DNA of 64,000 nt from Bradyrhizobium sp. 4 (GCF_023100905.1 NZ_CP064686.1:3100001-3164000); one strand, 5' to 3'; shown: positions 9,116 to 17,882, counted from the stretch's first letter. The notes: generated by a model from the letters alone, not told the origin. Translations and numbers: made by a program.

Positions 9116-11560
9116 ATGGCGACCATTCCTTTGAGCTGGGAAGACCCGATGTTTAGCGGCGTTACGAATTCGAGTGGGGGTGCCATTGCTGATGGCGGGA
9201 CGCTATCGAACGCAAGTATTACCGATTTTAGCGGCGATGCGGTCGTTGGAGGCTTTGGCTCGTTCAACCTCGACCACATCCGCATTGACGCAAGGGAAGG
9301 CGTGCGCATTGCGGGGAGCGGAGATATAACCATCAACAATTCGTACATTGAAACGACGGGACAGGGGGCCGACCACGCCGATGGTATTCAGGCCTATGCT
9401 CCCGGCAGCACTGGCAATGTGACAATCACAAACTCGGCAATTGTGTCCCACGAGACTTCTGCGACCGCTGGGATGTTCATTGCAGATAGTTATAGCGGAA
9501 CGTTCAATTTCGATAATGTGATGTTCGAAGGTGGTCCGTATGGCCTGCGTATTGCCTCGGATGCGGATGACATCTACGTCTCAATGAAAGACGTGTATTT
9601 TGTAGGACCATTTGGGGCGGCGCCGTTTGTCTTTCAGGAAACCAATTCGCCCATACACATCACTCAGTGGGAAAACGTACGCTCCGCAACAATCGTGAAT
9701 GGTCAACTCGTTCCGGGTGATCTTATTCCACCCCCATGGCCGGTTGAAGGGGGGACTGCGCCCTCCGCGCCCACCACGCCCACCGTACCGGATGCACCCA
9801 CTATCGCTTCGTTCTCGACCGACAGCGGCACGGCTGGCGACAAGATCACCAACGACAATACCATCGAGCTCAAGGGTGCCGCTGCTGCCGGCAGCACGGT
9901 CAAGATCTACGACGGTGCGACCCAAATCGGTTCAACGACTGCGAACTCAAGTGGCAGTTGGGACTACATCACAAAGGTCCTGACTGACGCAAAGCATACG
10001 CTCACCGCAACGGCGACCAGCGCGTCGGGGCAGGTCAGCGCGGCGTCGTCTGCGTTGGCAGTCTCCGTCGATACCAAAGCGCCGACTGCGCCGACCATTG
10101 CTAGCAATACGGTGAACAGCGCCAATCAGGTGGTGATGTCGGGCAGTGCCGAAGCGAGCAGCGTCGTAAAGATGTTCGACGGCACGACCCAGATCGGGAC
10201 CGCAACCGCCAACAGCAGTGGCGTGTGGAACTATACCACCAGCGGCCTTGCGGCCGGTTCGCACAGCCTCACCGCGAAGGCAACGGATGCGGCAGGCAAC
10301 ACCAGCGCGGCGTCCACCGTGGTCACGGCCAGCACCGGCACCTCGACGTCCCCATCCGCACCGACGTCCCCAACCGCACCGACATCGCCAACTGCTGGTA
10401 AGCAAATCGAGTCGAATGGCGCGACAACTCTCGTTGAGAGCAGCAATGGCAAATATTACCTCAACGGCAGCAGCGGATCGGGCCCCACGCTGAAGAACAA
10501 GGGTGTGGATTTTGTAGACGGGTCAGATGGCACTTGGGCACCGATTGCCGCGGAGAAGACGGCGACGGGCTATCAGGTTGTCTGGAAGGAGGGCGCCGGT
10601 CTGTTCACGGCCTGGAACACCGACAACAACGGCAACTACGTATCCCATGTCAGCACCCTGACCGGCTCCACGTCGGGCGGCTTCGTGTCGGGTACGGACT
10701 CTGGCCTCAAATCGCTCGAGACGAGTTTCCATCAGGATCTCAACGGCGACGGGCAGATCGGTACTTCCAGTGCTTCCACACCGACGTCCCCAACCACACC
10801 GACGTCGCCAACCACACCGACGTCGCCAACTACTGGTAAGCAAATCGAGTCGGATGGTGCGACAAGCCTCGTTGAGAGCAACGGCAAATATTACCTCAAC
10901 GGCAGCAACGGATCGGGGCCCTCGCTGAAGAATCACGGCGTGGATTTTGTGGACGGGTCAGATGGCACCTGGGCACCGATTGGTGCGGAGAAGACGGCGA
11001 CGGGCTATCAGGTTGTCTGGAAGGAGGGCGGCGGTTATTACACGGCCTGGAACACCGACAACAACGGCAACTACGTATCCCATGTCAGCACACTGACCGG
11101 CTCCACGTCGGGCGGCTTCGTGACGGGTACGGACGCTGGCCTTAAATCGCTTGAGACGAGCTTCCATCAGGATCTCAACGGTGACGGTCAGATCGGTGCT
11201 TCCAGCGTAGCTACGTCGTCCACGAGCACCACTCAGCTCGCTGCGACTTCGAACTCGACAAGCAGCAACGTACAGACGAGCACTTCAGGCAATGACGTCT
11301 TGGTTGGCACCAGCAAGGCCGACACTTTCTCGTTTGCCGCGAATTTCGGCAACGATGTCATCAAGGACTTCGCTGCCAGCGGACCTGCTCACGACACGAT
11401 CGAGTTCAGCAAGAGCGTGTTCGACAGCTTTGCGAGTGTTCTTTCCCATGCGACCCAATCGGGCCAGGACGTCGTCATCGCGGCGACGGGGGGCGACACG
11501 CTCACGCTGAAGAACATGAAGGTCGGTTCGTTGACTAGCCAGGACTTCCACTTCGCGTAA
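9116..11560 (+). CDS. type I secreted modular protein: beta-helix, Ig-like, W-rich repeats, RTX-like C-terminus
   Basis: 814 residues, no Sec signal. Residues ~1-205 form a right-handed beta-helix-like region (repeated ITINNSYIETTGQG, HADGIQAYAPGS, VTITNSAIVSHETS, FDNVMFEGGPYGLRI). Residues ~225-415 are two bacterial Ig-like domains with the G-S-x-V-K-x-[FY]-D-G-x-T-Q-I-G signature. Residues ~430-700 hold two copies of a tryptophan-rich module (W-A-P-I, V-V-W-K-E-G, F-x-A-W-N-T-D-N-N-G-N-Y), known from C-termini of cyanobacterial and rhizobial secreted proteins. The tail has one RTX-like GNDVLVGTSKADTF block and ends LTLKNMKVGSLTSQDFHFA, a type I secretion signal pattern. Genes for the ABC exporter and adaptor follow directly. 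Confidence 0.85.
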   Translation: MATIPLSWEDPMFSGVTNSSGGAIADGGTLSNASITDFSGDAVVGGFGSFNLDHIRIDAREGVRIAGSGDITINNSYIETTGQGADHADGIQAYAPGSTGNVTITNSAIVSHETSATAGMFIADSYSGTFNFDNVMFEGGPYGLRIASDADDIYVSMKDVYFVGPFGAAPFVFQETNSPIHITQWENVRSATIVNGQLVPGDLIPPPWPVEGGTAPSAPTTPTVPDAPTIASFSTDSGTAGDKITNDNTIELKGAAAAGSTVKIYDGATQIGSTTANSSGSWDYITKVLTDAKHTLTATATSASGQVSAASSALAVSVDTKAPTAPTIASNTVNSANQVVMSGSAEASSVVKMFDGTTQIGTATANSSGVWNYTTSGLAAGSHSLTAKATDAAGNTSAASTVVTASTGTSTSPSAPTSPTAPTSPTAGKQIESNGATTLVESSNGKYYLNGSSGSGPTLKNKGVDFVDGSDGTWAPIAAEKTATGYQVVWKEGAGLFTAWNTDNNGNYVSHVSTLTGSTSGGFVSGTDSGLKSLETSFHQDLNGDGQIGTSSASTPTSPTTPTSPTTPTSPTTGKQIESDGATSLVESNGKYYLNGSNGSGPSLKNHGVDFVDGSDGTWAPIGAEKTATGYQVVWKEGGGYYTAWNTDNNGNYVSHVSTLTGSTSGGFVTGTDAGLKSLETSFHQDLNGDGQIGASSVATSSTSTTQLAATSNSTSSNVQTSTSGNDVLVGTSKADTFSFAANFGNDVIKDFAASGPAHDTIEFSKSVFDSFASVLSHATQSGQDVVIAATGGDTLTLKNMKVGSLTSQDFHFA
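10400..11197 (+). repeat. tandem duplicated W-rich module within secreted protein gene
   Basis: Two in-frame copies of ~360 bp, 10400-10762 and 10838-11197, encode nearly the same module beginning K-Q-I-E-S and ending DLNGDGQIG. They are separated by a Thr/Ser/Pro linker made of repeated ccgacgtccccaaccaca-like 18-bp units. High nucleotide identity points to recent duplication. Confidence 0.8.
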
Positions 11561-11653
11561 GGGACGGGCATCCACACCGAGTAGTACTCAACAACTGCCT
11601 TGGGGATCTCTTGGGGGATCTTCAGACAAGGGCATGGTTCAAGGGCGGCTACC

Positions 11654-13588
11654 ATGATTGACTTTGGACGGCGGGGGGCATTCCCCCCGCCCGCGAATCT
11701 CTATCGAATTCCACTTCTTTACCTATCAGAGCTCTGGGCGGTCGGACGGCAGTGGGCGGAAGACGCCGAACTGCGGACGCCGCAACTGATCGGCTGGGCA
11801 AAGCGCTCGGTCGAAGCCCTGCGGCAGCGGATATTCGCTGGTCGAGCCGGGCCGGCGGAGGACTATGACGACTCGCAGTCAGAGATGTCGGCTTTCCTGC
11901 GGTCTTGCCGCCGGATTTTCTGGGCTCTCGCGGCCTTCAGCGGGATGAGCAATCTCCTCATGCTCACCGGCTCGTTTTTCATGCTGCAAGTCTACGATCG
12001 GGTGCTCCCCGGGCGCAGCATACCGACGCTGATAGCCTTGATGGTTCTGGCGACGGTGCTTTACCTGTTTCAGGGTGGGCTGGACCTCGTCAGGAACAGG
12101 ATCAGTGCCCGGGTCGGCCGGTATTTCGATGAAAGGCTCGGCGTTCGGATATTCGACGCGCTTGTTCGCCTTCCTCTCAAGACCAGGGCCGATGGCGATG
12201 GCTTGCAGCCGGTGCGGGACCTTGATCAGGTCCGCAGCTTCCTTTCGAGCGGAGGGCCGACGGCGCTCTTTGATCTGCCCTGGATGCCGATCTATCTCGG
12301 CGTCTGCTTCCTCTTTCACTTCTGGATTGGCGTCACTGCGCTGGCCGGGGCGTTGGTGCTGGTCGGGATTACGATGCTCACGGAATCACGCACCCGAGGG
12401 CCGGCAAAGGCGTCCTCGCGCCTGGCCGTTTCGCGAACTGCCCTTGCGCTCGAGGGGCGGCGAAATGCCGAGGTTCTGCAGGCCATGGGCATGCGGCAAC
12501 AAGCGGCTTTCCGTTGGCGGGATGTCAACGCGAAGTACCTCGCGGCCCATGAGCGGGCCAGCGATGTCGCAAACGGACTCGGTGGCGCCTCCAAGATCTT
12601 CCGGGCGATCTTGCAATCGCTGGTTCTCGCCGTTGGCGCCGTCCTCGTCATCAACCAGGAATCGACGGCCGGCATCATCATTGCAGGATCGATACTCACT
12701 GCGCGAGCCCTGGCGCCCGTCGAAATGGCCATTGCGAACTGGAAGGGATTCGTCGCCGCGCGGCAATCCGGGCAACGGCTCGATCGCTTGCTGAAGCTTC
12801 TGCCCAACGAGGAGGAGCGGTTGGCATTGCCTGCACCTGTTGAAACCCTCACCGCCGAGCACCTCTATATTGGCGCCCCGAACTCGGAGAGGCCCACTCT
12901 CAGCGAAGTGTCGTTCCAGCTTCGGAGCGGGCAGGCGGTTGGAATCATTGGTCCGAGCGGATCCGGCAAGTCGACATTGGCACGTGCACTGGTCGGGGTG
13001 TGGCCGTGCATTCGAGGCAGGATCCGGCTCGACAACGCCGCGCTCGATCACTGGTCTTCGGACGCCCTCGGCAAGCATATCGGCTATCTGCCCCAGGACG
13101 TCGAATTATTCGACGGCAGCATCGCAACGAACATCGCACGGTTCGACCCGCAGGCAACCGCCGCCGCTGTTCTGGAAGCCTCGCATGCCGCGGGCGCGCA
13201 TGACCTCATCCTCTCCCTTCCGGACGGCTACAGCACGAAGATTGGCGAGGGAGGGCTGGCGCTGTCGGCGGGACAGCGGCAGCGTATCGGGCTCGCGCGC
13301 GCCTTTTACGGCAAGCCCTTCCTGGTGGTACTTGATGAGCCCTCTTCCAATCTCGATGCCGAGGGCGAGGAGGCATTGACCGAGGCGATCCTGAACGTGC
13401 GCCGCCGGGGAGGGATTGTCGCCGTTGTCGCGCATCGTCCGAAGGCGCTGGAAGGTGTGGACCATGTCTTGTGCCTCGGGGAAGGCAGGATTCAGTCCTT
13501 CGGCAAGAGGGAGGAGGTTCTCAAGAGAGTGTTGCGAAATCCAATACCGCTCAAGGTCGTCGCGGAAGCTCAAGGAGGCAGCCGATGA
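11654..13588 (+). CDS. type I secretion ABC transporter, permease/ATPase
   Basis: About 644 residues with an N-terminal soluble extension, five to six membrane segments (FWALAAFSGMSNLLMLTGSF, LIALMVLATVLYLFQGGLDL, GVTALAGALVLVGITML) and a C-terminal ATPase. Walker A is GPSGSGKSTLARAL, signature LSAGQRQRIGLARAF, Walker B FLVVLDEPSSNLD, and the H-loop VAHRP is present. This is the PrtD/HlyB type (TIGR01842-like) without a C39 peptidase domain. It powers export of the upstream RTX-like protein through a tripartite envelope channel; no outer-membrane TolC gene is visible here. ATG 11654 follows AGGGCGG; an upstream frame from 11600 is less likely. Confidence 0.9.
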   Translation: MIDFGRRGAFPPPANLYRIPLLYLSELWAVGRQWAEDAELRTPQLIGWAKRSVEALRQRIFAGRAGPAEDYDDSQSEMSAFLRSCRRIFWALAAFSGMSNLLMLTGSFFMLQVYDRVLPGRSIPTLIALMVLATVLYLFQGGLDLVRNRISARVGRYFDERLGVRIFDALVRLPLKTRADGDGLQPVRDLDQVRSFLSSGGPTALFDLPWMPIYLGVCFLFHFWIGVTALAGALVLVGITMLTESRTRGPAKASSRLAVSRTALALEGRRNAEVLQAMGMRQQAAFRWRDVNAKYLAAHERASDVANGLGGASKIFRAILQSLVLAVGAVLVINQESTAGIIIAGSILTARALAPVEMAIANWKGFVAARQSGQRLDRLLKLLPNEEERLALPAPVETLTAEHLYIGAPNSERPTLSEVSFQLRSGQAVGIIGPSGSGKSTLARALVGVWPCIRGRIRLDNAALDHWSSDALGKHIGYLPQDVELFDGSIATNIARFDPQATAAAVLEASHAAGAHDLILSLPDGYSTKIGEGGLALSAGQRQRIGLARAFYGKPFLVVLDEPSSNLDAEGEEALTEAILNVRRRGGIVAVVAHRPKALEGVDHVLCLGEGRIQSFGKREEVLKRVLRNPIPLKVVAEAQGGSR

Positions 13589-14898
13589 ACGGCCAGGTGA
13601 CACCGGCGCTGGAATCCATCCAGCGTTACATAATCGTAGGTATGATCCTGTTCGCTTTGGTGACCTTTGGGGTCGGCGGCTGGGCGACAACGACCCAACT
13701 GTCGGGCGCGGTGATCGCCCAAGGCGTGGTCGTGGTGGATTCGAGCGTCAAGAAAGTTCAGCACTCCACTGGCGGGATCGTGGGAGAGTTGCGCGTGCGC
13801 GAGGGCGCGAGGGTCAATGCAGGGGATATTTTGATCCGCCTCGACGAGACTCAGACGCTCGCGAATGCGACCATCGTCACCAACAGCCTCGATGAGCTGT
13901 TCGCGCGACAGGCTCGCCTGGAGGCCGAGCGCGATGGCGTCGAGCAGGCTGTCTTTCCCAAGGTGCTGCTCGACCGGGCCAAGGAGAGCAACTCCGAGGC
14001 GAGCCGTGCGATCACTGCGGAGCGAAAGCTGTTCGAGCTGCGTCGTCAGGCACGGGGCGGCCAAAAAGCGCAGTTGCAGGAGAAAAGCGCGCAGCTGGAA
14101 AACGAGATCAAAGGCCTTACGGGGCAGACCGAGGCCAAGCAGAAGGAAGTCGAATTTATCCGGCAGGAGCTGGAGGGCGTGCGCAGTCTCTGGCAAAAAA
14201 ATCTGGTGCCGATCACGCGGCTCAATTCTCTCGAGCGTGATTCCGCCCGCCTCGAAGGCGAGCGCAGCCAGCTGGCAGGAATGATTGCTCAATCGAAAGG
14301 CAAGATCGCCGAAATCGGACTCCAGACCATTCAGATTGACCAGGACCTGCGGACGGAAGTTGGCAAGGATCTGATCGAAACGCGATCGAAGCTCTCCGAG
14401 CTGAGCGAGCGCAAGACCGCGGCGGTCGATCAATTGAACCGGGTCGATATCAGGGCACCGCAAACCGGCCGCGTCCACGAGCTGAGCGTGCACACCGTTG
14501 GAGGCGTGATCTCTCCCGGCGAGCAGATCATGTTGATCGTGCCCGATGCGGACTCGCTTGCGGTTGAGGTCAAGATCGCACCGCGCGATATCGACCAGGT
14601 CTATATGGGGCAGACCGCGACAATGCGCTTCGCGGCGTTCAACCAGAAGACCACGCCTGAAATCGACGGAGAGGTCAGCATGGTCTCGGCAGACATTACA
14701 CAGGATCAGCGTGCCGGCACCAGTTACTACACGGGCCGTGTCCTGCTGAAACCGGAAGAGCTGGCGAAACTCGGGTCGGCCAGGCTGTTGCCCGGCATGC
14801 CGGTCGAGGTCTTCATCAAGACGGCAGGTCGGACCGCGTTGTCTTACCTGCTCAAGCCGCTGCACGATCAGGCGGGGCGCGCATTCAAGGAGCGCTGA
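13585..14898 (+). CDS. HlyD-family type I secretion periplasmic adaptor
   Basis: 437 residues, starting at an ATG overlapping the ABC transporter stop (ATGA) after GGAGGCAGCCG. One N-terminal membrane anchor (YIIVGMILFALVTFGVGGWA) is followed by a biotinyl-lipoyl half (VKKVQHSTGGIVGELRVREG), a long coiled coil (residues ~110-290, Q-L-E-N-E-I-K type heptads), the second half with IRAPQTGRVHELSVHTVGGV, and a C-terminal RPDADSLAVEVKI-like beta-barrel region. It bridges the ABC exporter to the outer-membrane channel. A strong terminator hairpin follows at 14924, closing the three-gene secretion operon. Confidence 0.9.
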   Translation: MNGQVTPALESIQRYIIVGMILFALVTFGVGGWATTTQLSGAVIAQGVVVVDSSVKKVQHSTGGIVGELRVREGARVNAGDILIRLDETQTLANATIVTNSLDELFARQARLEAERDGVEQAVFPKVLLDRAKESNSEASRAITAERKLFELRRQARGGQKAQLQEKSAQLENEIKGLTGQTEAKQKEVEFIRQELEGVRSLWQKNLVPITRLNSLERDSARLEGERSQLAGMIAQSKGKIAEIGLQTIQIDQDLRTEVGKDLIETRSKLSELSERKTAAVDQLNRVDIRAPQTGRVHELSVHTVGGVISPGEQIMLIVPDADSLAVEVKIAPRDIDQVYMGQTATMRFAAFNQKTTPEIDGEVSMVSADITQDQRAGTSYYTGRVLLKPEELAKLGSARLLPGMPVEVFIKTAGRTALSYLLKPLHDQAGRAFKER

Positions 14899-14923
14899 GT
14901 CTTTGGCGGACACGAAATGACAC

Positions 14924-14951
14924 AGCCCCGAGTGCACCAGTACTCGGGGCT
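14924..14951 (+). terminator. rho-independent-type terminator of secretion operon
   Basis: Perfect 10-bp inverted repeat AGCCCCGAGT / ACTCGGGGCT with an 8-nt loop followed by TTGT, 25 nt after the hlyD-type stop. Because of this hairpin, the next gene is more likely to start at 14998 than at the open frame beginning at 14917. Confidence 0.75.
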
Positions 14952-14997
14952 TTGTATCAACGAGCACCGAGCTCGCGATCAAGGAGCTATTCGACAA

Positions 14998-15594
14998 GTG
15001 ACATCGCAGCCCATCATACACTCACAAAGCCCGGTCATTCGTCTTTATGATGATGTCCTAGAACAACAATTGTTGGCCGACGTTCAAGACTATCTGCAAA
15101 ATACATCATGGAAATTCGGAGCAGTGTCATACAAGGCACCCGGCAGTTATCGCTATTGGTACAAGCATTTTGCCGGGGGATACGACGAAGCTGACACGTC
15201 AGATTGTTCAGGTGCCTTGTTGAACGAAGCTCCGGTCATCTGGAAAATGTGGAGCCTCTTGGAGGGAACGATCTTCAAAGATCACACACTGATGAGGTGC
15301 TATGCAAACGGTTATCCATACGGATGCGAAGGTTCGGCTCATTTGGATTCAGCCGATCCCAGTGATTACACGGCAGTCTTTTATTCTAATCCAACTTGGG
15401 ACCCTAATTGGTCGGGTGAGACCATCTTCCTAACGCAACAGCCGCCGGCAGACATCATCGCAGCAATTCTGCCACGTCCAAATCGGTTAGTGCTTTTCCA
15501 GGGGAATGTTCCGCACGCCGCAAGAGGAATCTCAAGAGTTTGCCCATTGCTGCGCATAACATTGATGTTCAAGACGAAAAAGAAATTCAACTGA
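14998..15594 (+). CDS. 2-oxoglutarate/Fe(II)-dependent oxygenase
   Basis: 198 residues. The jelly-roll iron triad is readable: HLDSAD (H-x-D) near residue 120 and VPHAARG near residue 178, with the 2-oxoglutarate-binding arginine in LLRITLMFK at the C-terminus; NRLVLFQGN precedes the second histidine. Family members hydroxylate proteins or small molecules. GTG 14998 is chosen because AAGGAG lies upstream and the preceding terminator excludes earlier starts. It lies between the secretion operon and a duplicated 3' fragment of the adaptor gene, so it was probably inserted there. Hydroxylation of the exported protein or of a glycan is possible but unproven. Confidence 0.8.
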   Translation: MTSQPIIHSQSPVIRLYDDVLEQQLLADVQDYLQNTSWKFGAVSYKAPGSYRYWYKHFAGGYDEADTSDCSGALLNEAPVIWKMWSLLEGTIFKDHTLMRCYANGYPYGCEGSAHLDSADPSDYTAVFYSNPTWDPNWSGETIFLTQQPPADIIAAILPRPNRLVLFQGNVPHAARGISRVCPLLRITLMFKTKKKFN

Positions 15595-15622
15595 ACAGGG
15601 GCGACGCAGAGCTTGCGAACGT

Positions 15623-15763
15623 GAGCTGGTGAAAGTCGGGTCGGCCAAGCTTTTGTCTGGAATGCCGGTCGAGGTTTTCATCAAGACGCAACGTCGCCCT
15701 GCGCTGTCCTACCTTCTCAAGCCGCCGCATGATCAGGCGGGGCGGGTGTTCAAGGAACGCTGA
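15623..15763 (+). pseudogene. duplicated 3' remnant of HlyD-family adaptor gene
   Basis: Translation of this stretch gives VKVGSAKLLSGMPVEVFIKT, then L-S-Y-L-L-K-P-P-H-D-Q-A-G-R-V-F-K-E-R and a stop, nearly the same as the last ~45 residues of the adaptor ending at 14898. Only the 3' end is present. Homology begins abruptly at gagctggtg and includes the stop and a few bases after it. It is a scar of a second adaptor gene or of a duplication that accompanied arrival of the oxygenase gene. Confidence 0.85.
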
Positions 15764-15805
15764 GTCCTCGCGGAAGATAGCAGCGTTCGACTGCGCGCAT
15801 TCGAG

Positions 15806-15832
15806 GCCGGCGCCCTATCCGTGGGCGCCGGC
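15806..15832. terminator. strong hairpin after adaptor remnant
   Basis: Perfect 10-bp inverted repeat GCCGGCGCCC / GGGCGCCGGC with a 7-nt loop, ~45 nt after the remnant stop. No T-tract on the plus strand. It probably was the original terminator of the duplicated copy. Confidence 0.45.
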
Positions 15833-16213
15833 GTTGCGGCCAGCCTCTGAAGGCACGGCTGGGCGGCCGGACGCATCGGCAGCGGGCGGGCCCGGCCGAC
15901 GAGTGCGCGTCACAAGCCGGATCGGAGTCTGCCGTCTGCTTTGCAGAGTCGACACCAGCGTTCTGAAGATGTCGGGTCGCCGCAAGAGATTTAGTGGGGC
16001 AAACGTGGTGAGATCGACCCACCTCCTGATCAACCGCAGTAAATCGCGCTGCTTTCGACGGATCGACCGTGGCAGAAGCCTGGGCGAGACTGCGGATCTT
16101 TCGGACGATCGTCGGTTCAGTACGTCCATTCGCCTGGCGTGCAGGGTCATCGCCGCTACGAAGACAAGTATCGTAGCTTCAGCTCCCAGGATGACGAGTA
16201 GCTCACCTGGCAT
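15815..16213 (-). CDS. putative small membrane-anchored protein, unknown
   Basis: Possible 132-residue protein. It starts MPGELLVILGAEATILVFVA, one good transmembrane helix, then a basic, Arg-rich body with no recognised motif. An AGGACAG lies 7 nt before the ATG, and an AT-rich tract (16264-16296) lies upstream in the promoter position. The C-terminal coding part overlaps the 15806-15832 hairpin and becomes Arg/Pro/Ala-rich, as GC-rich shadow frames do, so the true length is doubtful. Confidence 0.35.
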   Translation of the reverse strand: MPGELLVILGAEATILVFVAAMTLHARRMDVLNRRSSERSAVSPRLLPRSIRRKQRDLLRLIRRWVDLTTFAPLNLLRRPDIFRTLVSTLQSRRQTPIRLVTRTRRPGPPAADASGRPAVPSEAGRNAGAHG

Positions 16214-16263
16214 ATGAAATCTGTCCTGCCCGAGGAAGCACTGTTTGACGGTTTGGCCTCGGT

Positions 16264-16560
16264 GAATAATTAAATCAACAGGTTATAATTATATGGGCAG
16301 TTGAGTTCTTGCCCTGGCTCTGGATCGGCGAAGCACGTCTGCGCCGCGCCGCGCTTGCGGCGCCCTTCCACCGAGAACAACCGGAGCCGCAAGGCTTCTC
16401 ATCCCATTCATCCTTTGCATTCGTCCTTGCAGGCGCACCGCTGGCGTCACTGCAGCCCTTTGCAAACGATCTTCGGTGCCAATTTAATCCGTTAATTTAT
16501 TATTGCGGTTATAATTAAATGGAATTATATTAAATATGATAACGCGGAATAATCATTTTT
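16264..16560. promoter_or_regulatory. AT-rich tracts upstream of BTLCP protease gene
   Basis: Two strongly AT-rich runs, 16264-16296 (gaataattaaatcaacaggt, then tataattat) and 16481-16560 (with aatttaatccgttaattta, ataattaaatggaattatat and taaatatgataacgcg). They flank ~180 bp of ordinary GC-rich sequence with no convincing gene. The second lies 70-150 bp before the protease start, so it probably contains its promoter and nucleoid-protein sites. Confidence 0.45.
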
Positions 16561-16627
16561 GCGGTTGGGGGCGGCCGCGCCGGCTGTGGATCCGACCTCA
16601 GTTTGGCGTGCGCAGAGGGATCGGCAG

Positions 16628-17242
16628 ATGCAGCGAACCTCGGGCCCAGTCATCGCGGCAGCCATAGCTGTCATGATCGGAGGCGTTCAGTGGGCGCGTG
16701 CGGCATTGTTGACCGTGCCGACGGCGCCGCAAGCGGCTCTTGCGCACATCGAGTTGGGACGCCCGACGCTTCCGCCCCTCACTTACACGGTGTTTTGCCT
16801 GCGCTATGAGGCCGAATGTCGCCCGCGGCGCTCCTTCCGCGGCGGGCCGATCCGGTTGACGAAGGAACGGTGGGCGGAGCTGAAAGCAGTCAATCGGGCC
16901 GTGAACCGCGCCATTGCTCCGCAGCCTAATGAACTTGGCCTTGCAGGTGAGGAGTGGATCGTCAACCCCGATAGCGGTGATTGCAACGACTACGTAGTGA
17001 GCAAGCGTCATGAACTGCTGCAACGGGGCTGGCCCGCGCGGGCCCTGCTATTGAGCGAGGTCGTCGTTAGTTCCGGAGAGCATCATTTGGTGCTTCTCGT
17101 GCGGACCAGGAGCGGCGATCTCGTCCTCGACAATCTCACGCCGCAGATCAAACCGTGGTCCAGGACGCCCTATCACTGGGTTCGCGTGCAGAGACCCAAC
17201 GATCATCGCCTGTGGGCGACGATTAGTCGGCCAAGTGCATGA
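16628..17242 (+). CDS. bacterial transglutaminase-like cysteine protease (BTLCP, LapG-like)
   Basis: 204 residues with an N-terminal signal peptide (VIAAAIAVMIGGVQWARA). The catalytic triad of the BTLCP family is readable: Cys in GDCNDYVVSKRHELLQRGWP, His in SSGEHHLVLLVRT, Asp in DLVLDNLTP. Members include LapG, the periplasmic protease that cleaves surface adhesins exported by type I systems, and DUF920 proteins of unknown target common in rhizobia. Location next to a type I secretion operon makes a processing role plausible, but the substrate here has no visible LapG-type di-alanine retention module, so the link is inferred. ATG 16628 follows AGAGGGATCGGC. Confidence 0.8.
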   Translation: MQRTSGPVIAAAIAVMIGGVQWARAALLTVPTAPQAALAHIELGRPTLPPLTYTVFCLRYEAECRPRRSFRGGPIRLTKERWAELKAVNRAVNRAIAPQPNELGLAGEEWIVNPDSGDCNDYVVSKRHELLQRGWPARALLLSEVVVSSGEHHLVLLVRTRSGDLVLDNLTPQIKPWSRTPYHWVRVQRPNDHRLWATISRPSA

Positions 17243-17446
17243 CTGGCTGATTTTGTGGAGGCCTGAGCGCTGTTCCAGAGATCAGCTGTAGCCGCGACCT
17301 GGCTGCCAGCGCTGGCCGGTCTTCCGGTCTTCATGAAAGGAGAGCCGCGTTGGCTCGCTTGATCGGGCGAGCGCATCTTCAAGCTCTCGCGGAGCAGATG
17401 AATGAAGTGGCACCGCGTCGACACTCGTCCCGCAGACTGCCGGGGA
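17243..17446. other. short stretch without recognisable gene
   Basis: Between the protease and the SRAP remnant I see no credible reading frame, promoter or repeat. The sequence has typical GC content and may be decayed coding DNA. Confidence 0.3.
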
Positions 17447-17705
17447 CTCCGATACTCAACGCGGTGGTCGAGCGATCCATCCGAAGGCGATGCCGCCAAT
17501 CCGGACGACGGATGAGGAGCGCGATGTGTGGGTGCGCGTGTCCTGGGGTGATGCCAAGGTGCTGCGGCGGCCGTTCTCGGATGATGTACTCGTTATGCGC
17601 TGGGCGGATGAGGAAGATAAGCTGGCGCTTAGCGTCTTCTCCCCGTCAGCCGCGCTTCCTCTCAGAGGACGGTTTAAACTCGACGACCTGGTGCTGGACG
17701 CTTGA
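17447..17705 (+). pseudogene. SRAP/HMCES (YedK-like) C-terminal remnant, frameshifted
   Basis: The stretch reads LNAVVE in one frame and continues as IHPKAMPPIRTTDEERDVW, then VRVSWGDAKVLRRPFSDD, in another after a one-base loss near 17470. N-A-V-V-x-x-I-H-P-K-A-M-P-x-I-x-T-T-D-E-E-R-D-V-W is the characteristic C-terminal block of SOS response-associated peptidases, which form covalent DNA-protein crosslinks at abasic sites. The catalytic N-terminus (M-C-G/N) is absent, so this is a dead fragment, evidence of former gene content at this site. Confidence 0.7.
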
Positions 17706-17720
17706 ATCCAAATGCTCTGT

Positions 17721-17882
17721 TTATTTCAGGATCAGCTCAAGCTCGAGAGCTTCTATGGCGAGTTCATCCGCCAAGCGCTTGAAGCGCTCGTGCTTTTCTG
17801 CGTCCTTCGCCCGCTGACTCATAAGGGCAAAGTCTCTGGCGTCAGCTCGGAGCCTCTCCAATCGTGGCCTGAGATCCTTCAC
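17721..17882 (-). CDS. small coiled-coil protein, unknown
   Basis: 53 residues from a GTG: charged, helical sequence with L-R-P-R-L-E-R-L-R-A-D-A-R-D-F and F-K-R-L-A-D-E-L-A-I-E-A-L-E-L-E heptads, ending in LILK. It resembles the short Arg/Glu-rich helical proteins common in rhizobial accessory regions. Upstream, the MRDPSKQVIVCAEDEF frame ends just before it, so either a separate gene or a decayed longer one is possible. Confidence 0.4.
   Translation of the reverse strand: MKDLRPRLERLRADARDFALMSQRAKDAEKHERFKRLADELAIEALELELILK

Noticed and set aside
13570..15021. 483-codon minus-strand frame opposite the HlyD-type gene
   Set aside because: The plus-strand gene has a clear anchor, coiled coil and lipoyl halves. 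The opposite frame has no motif and covers a terminator hairpin.
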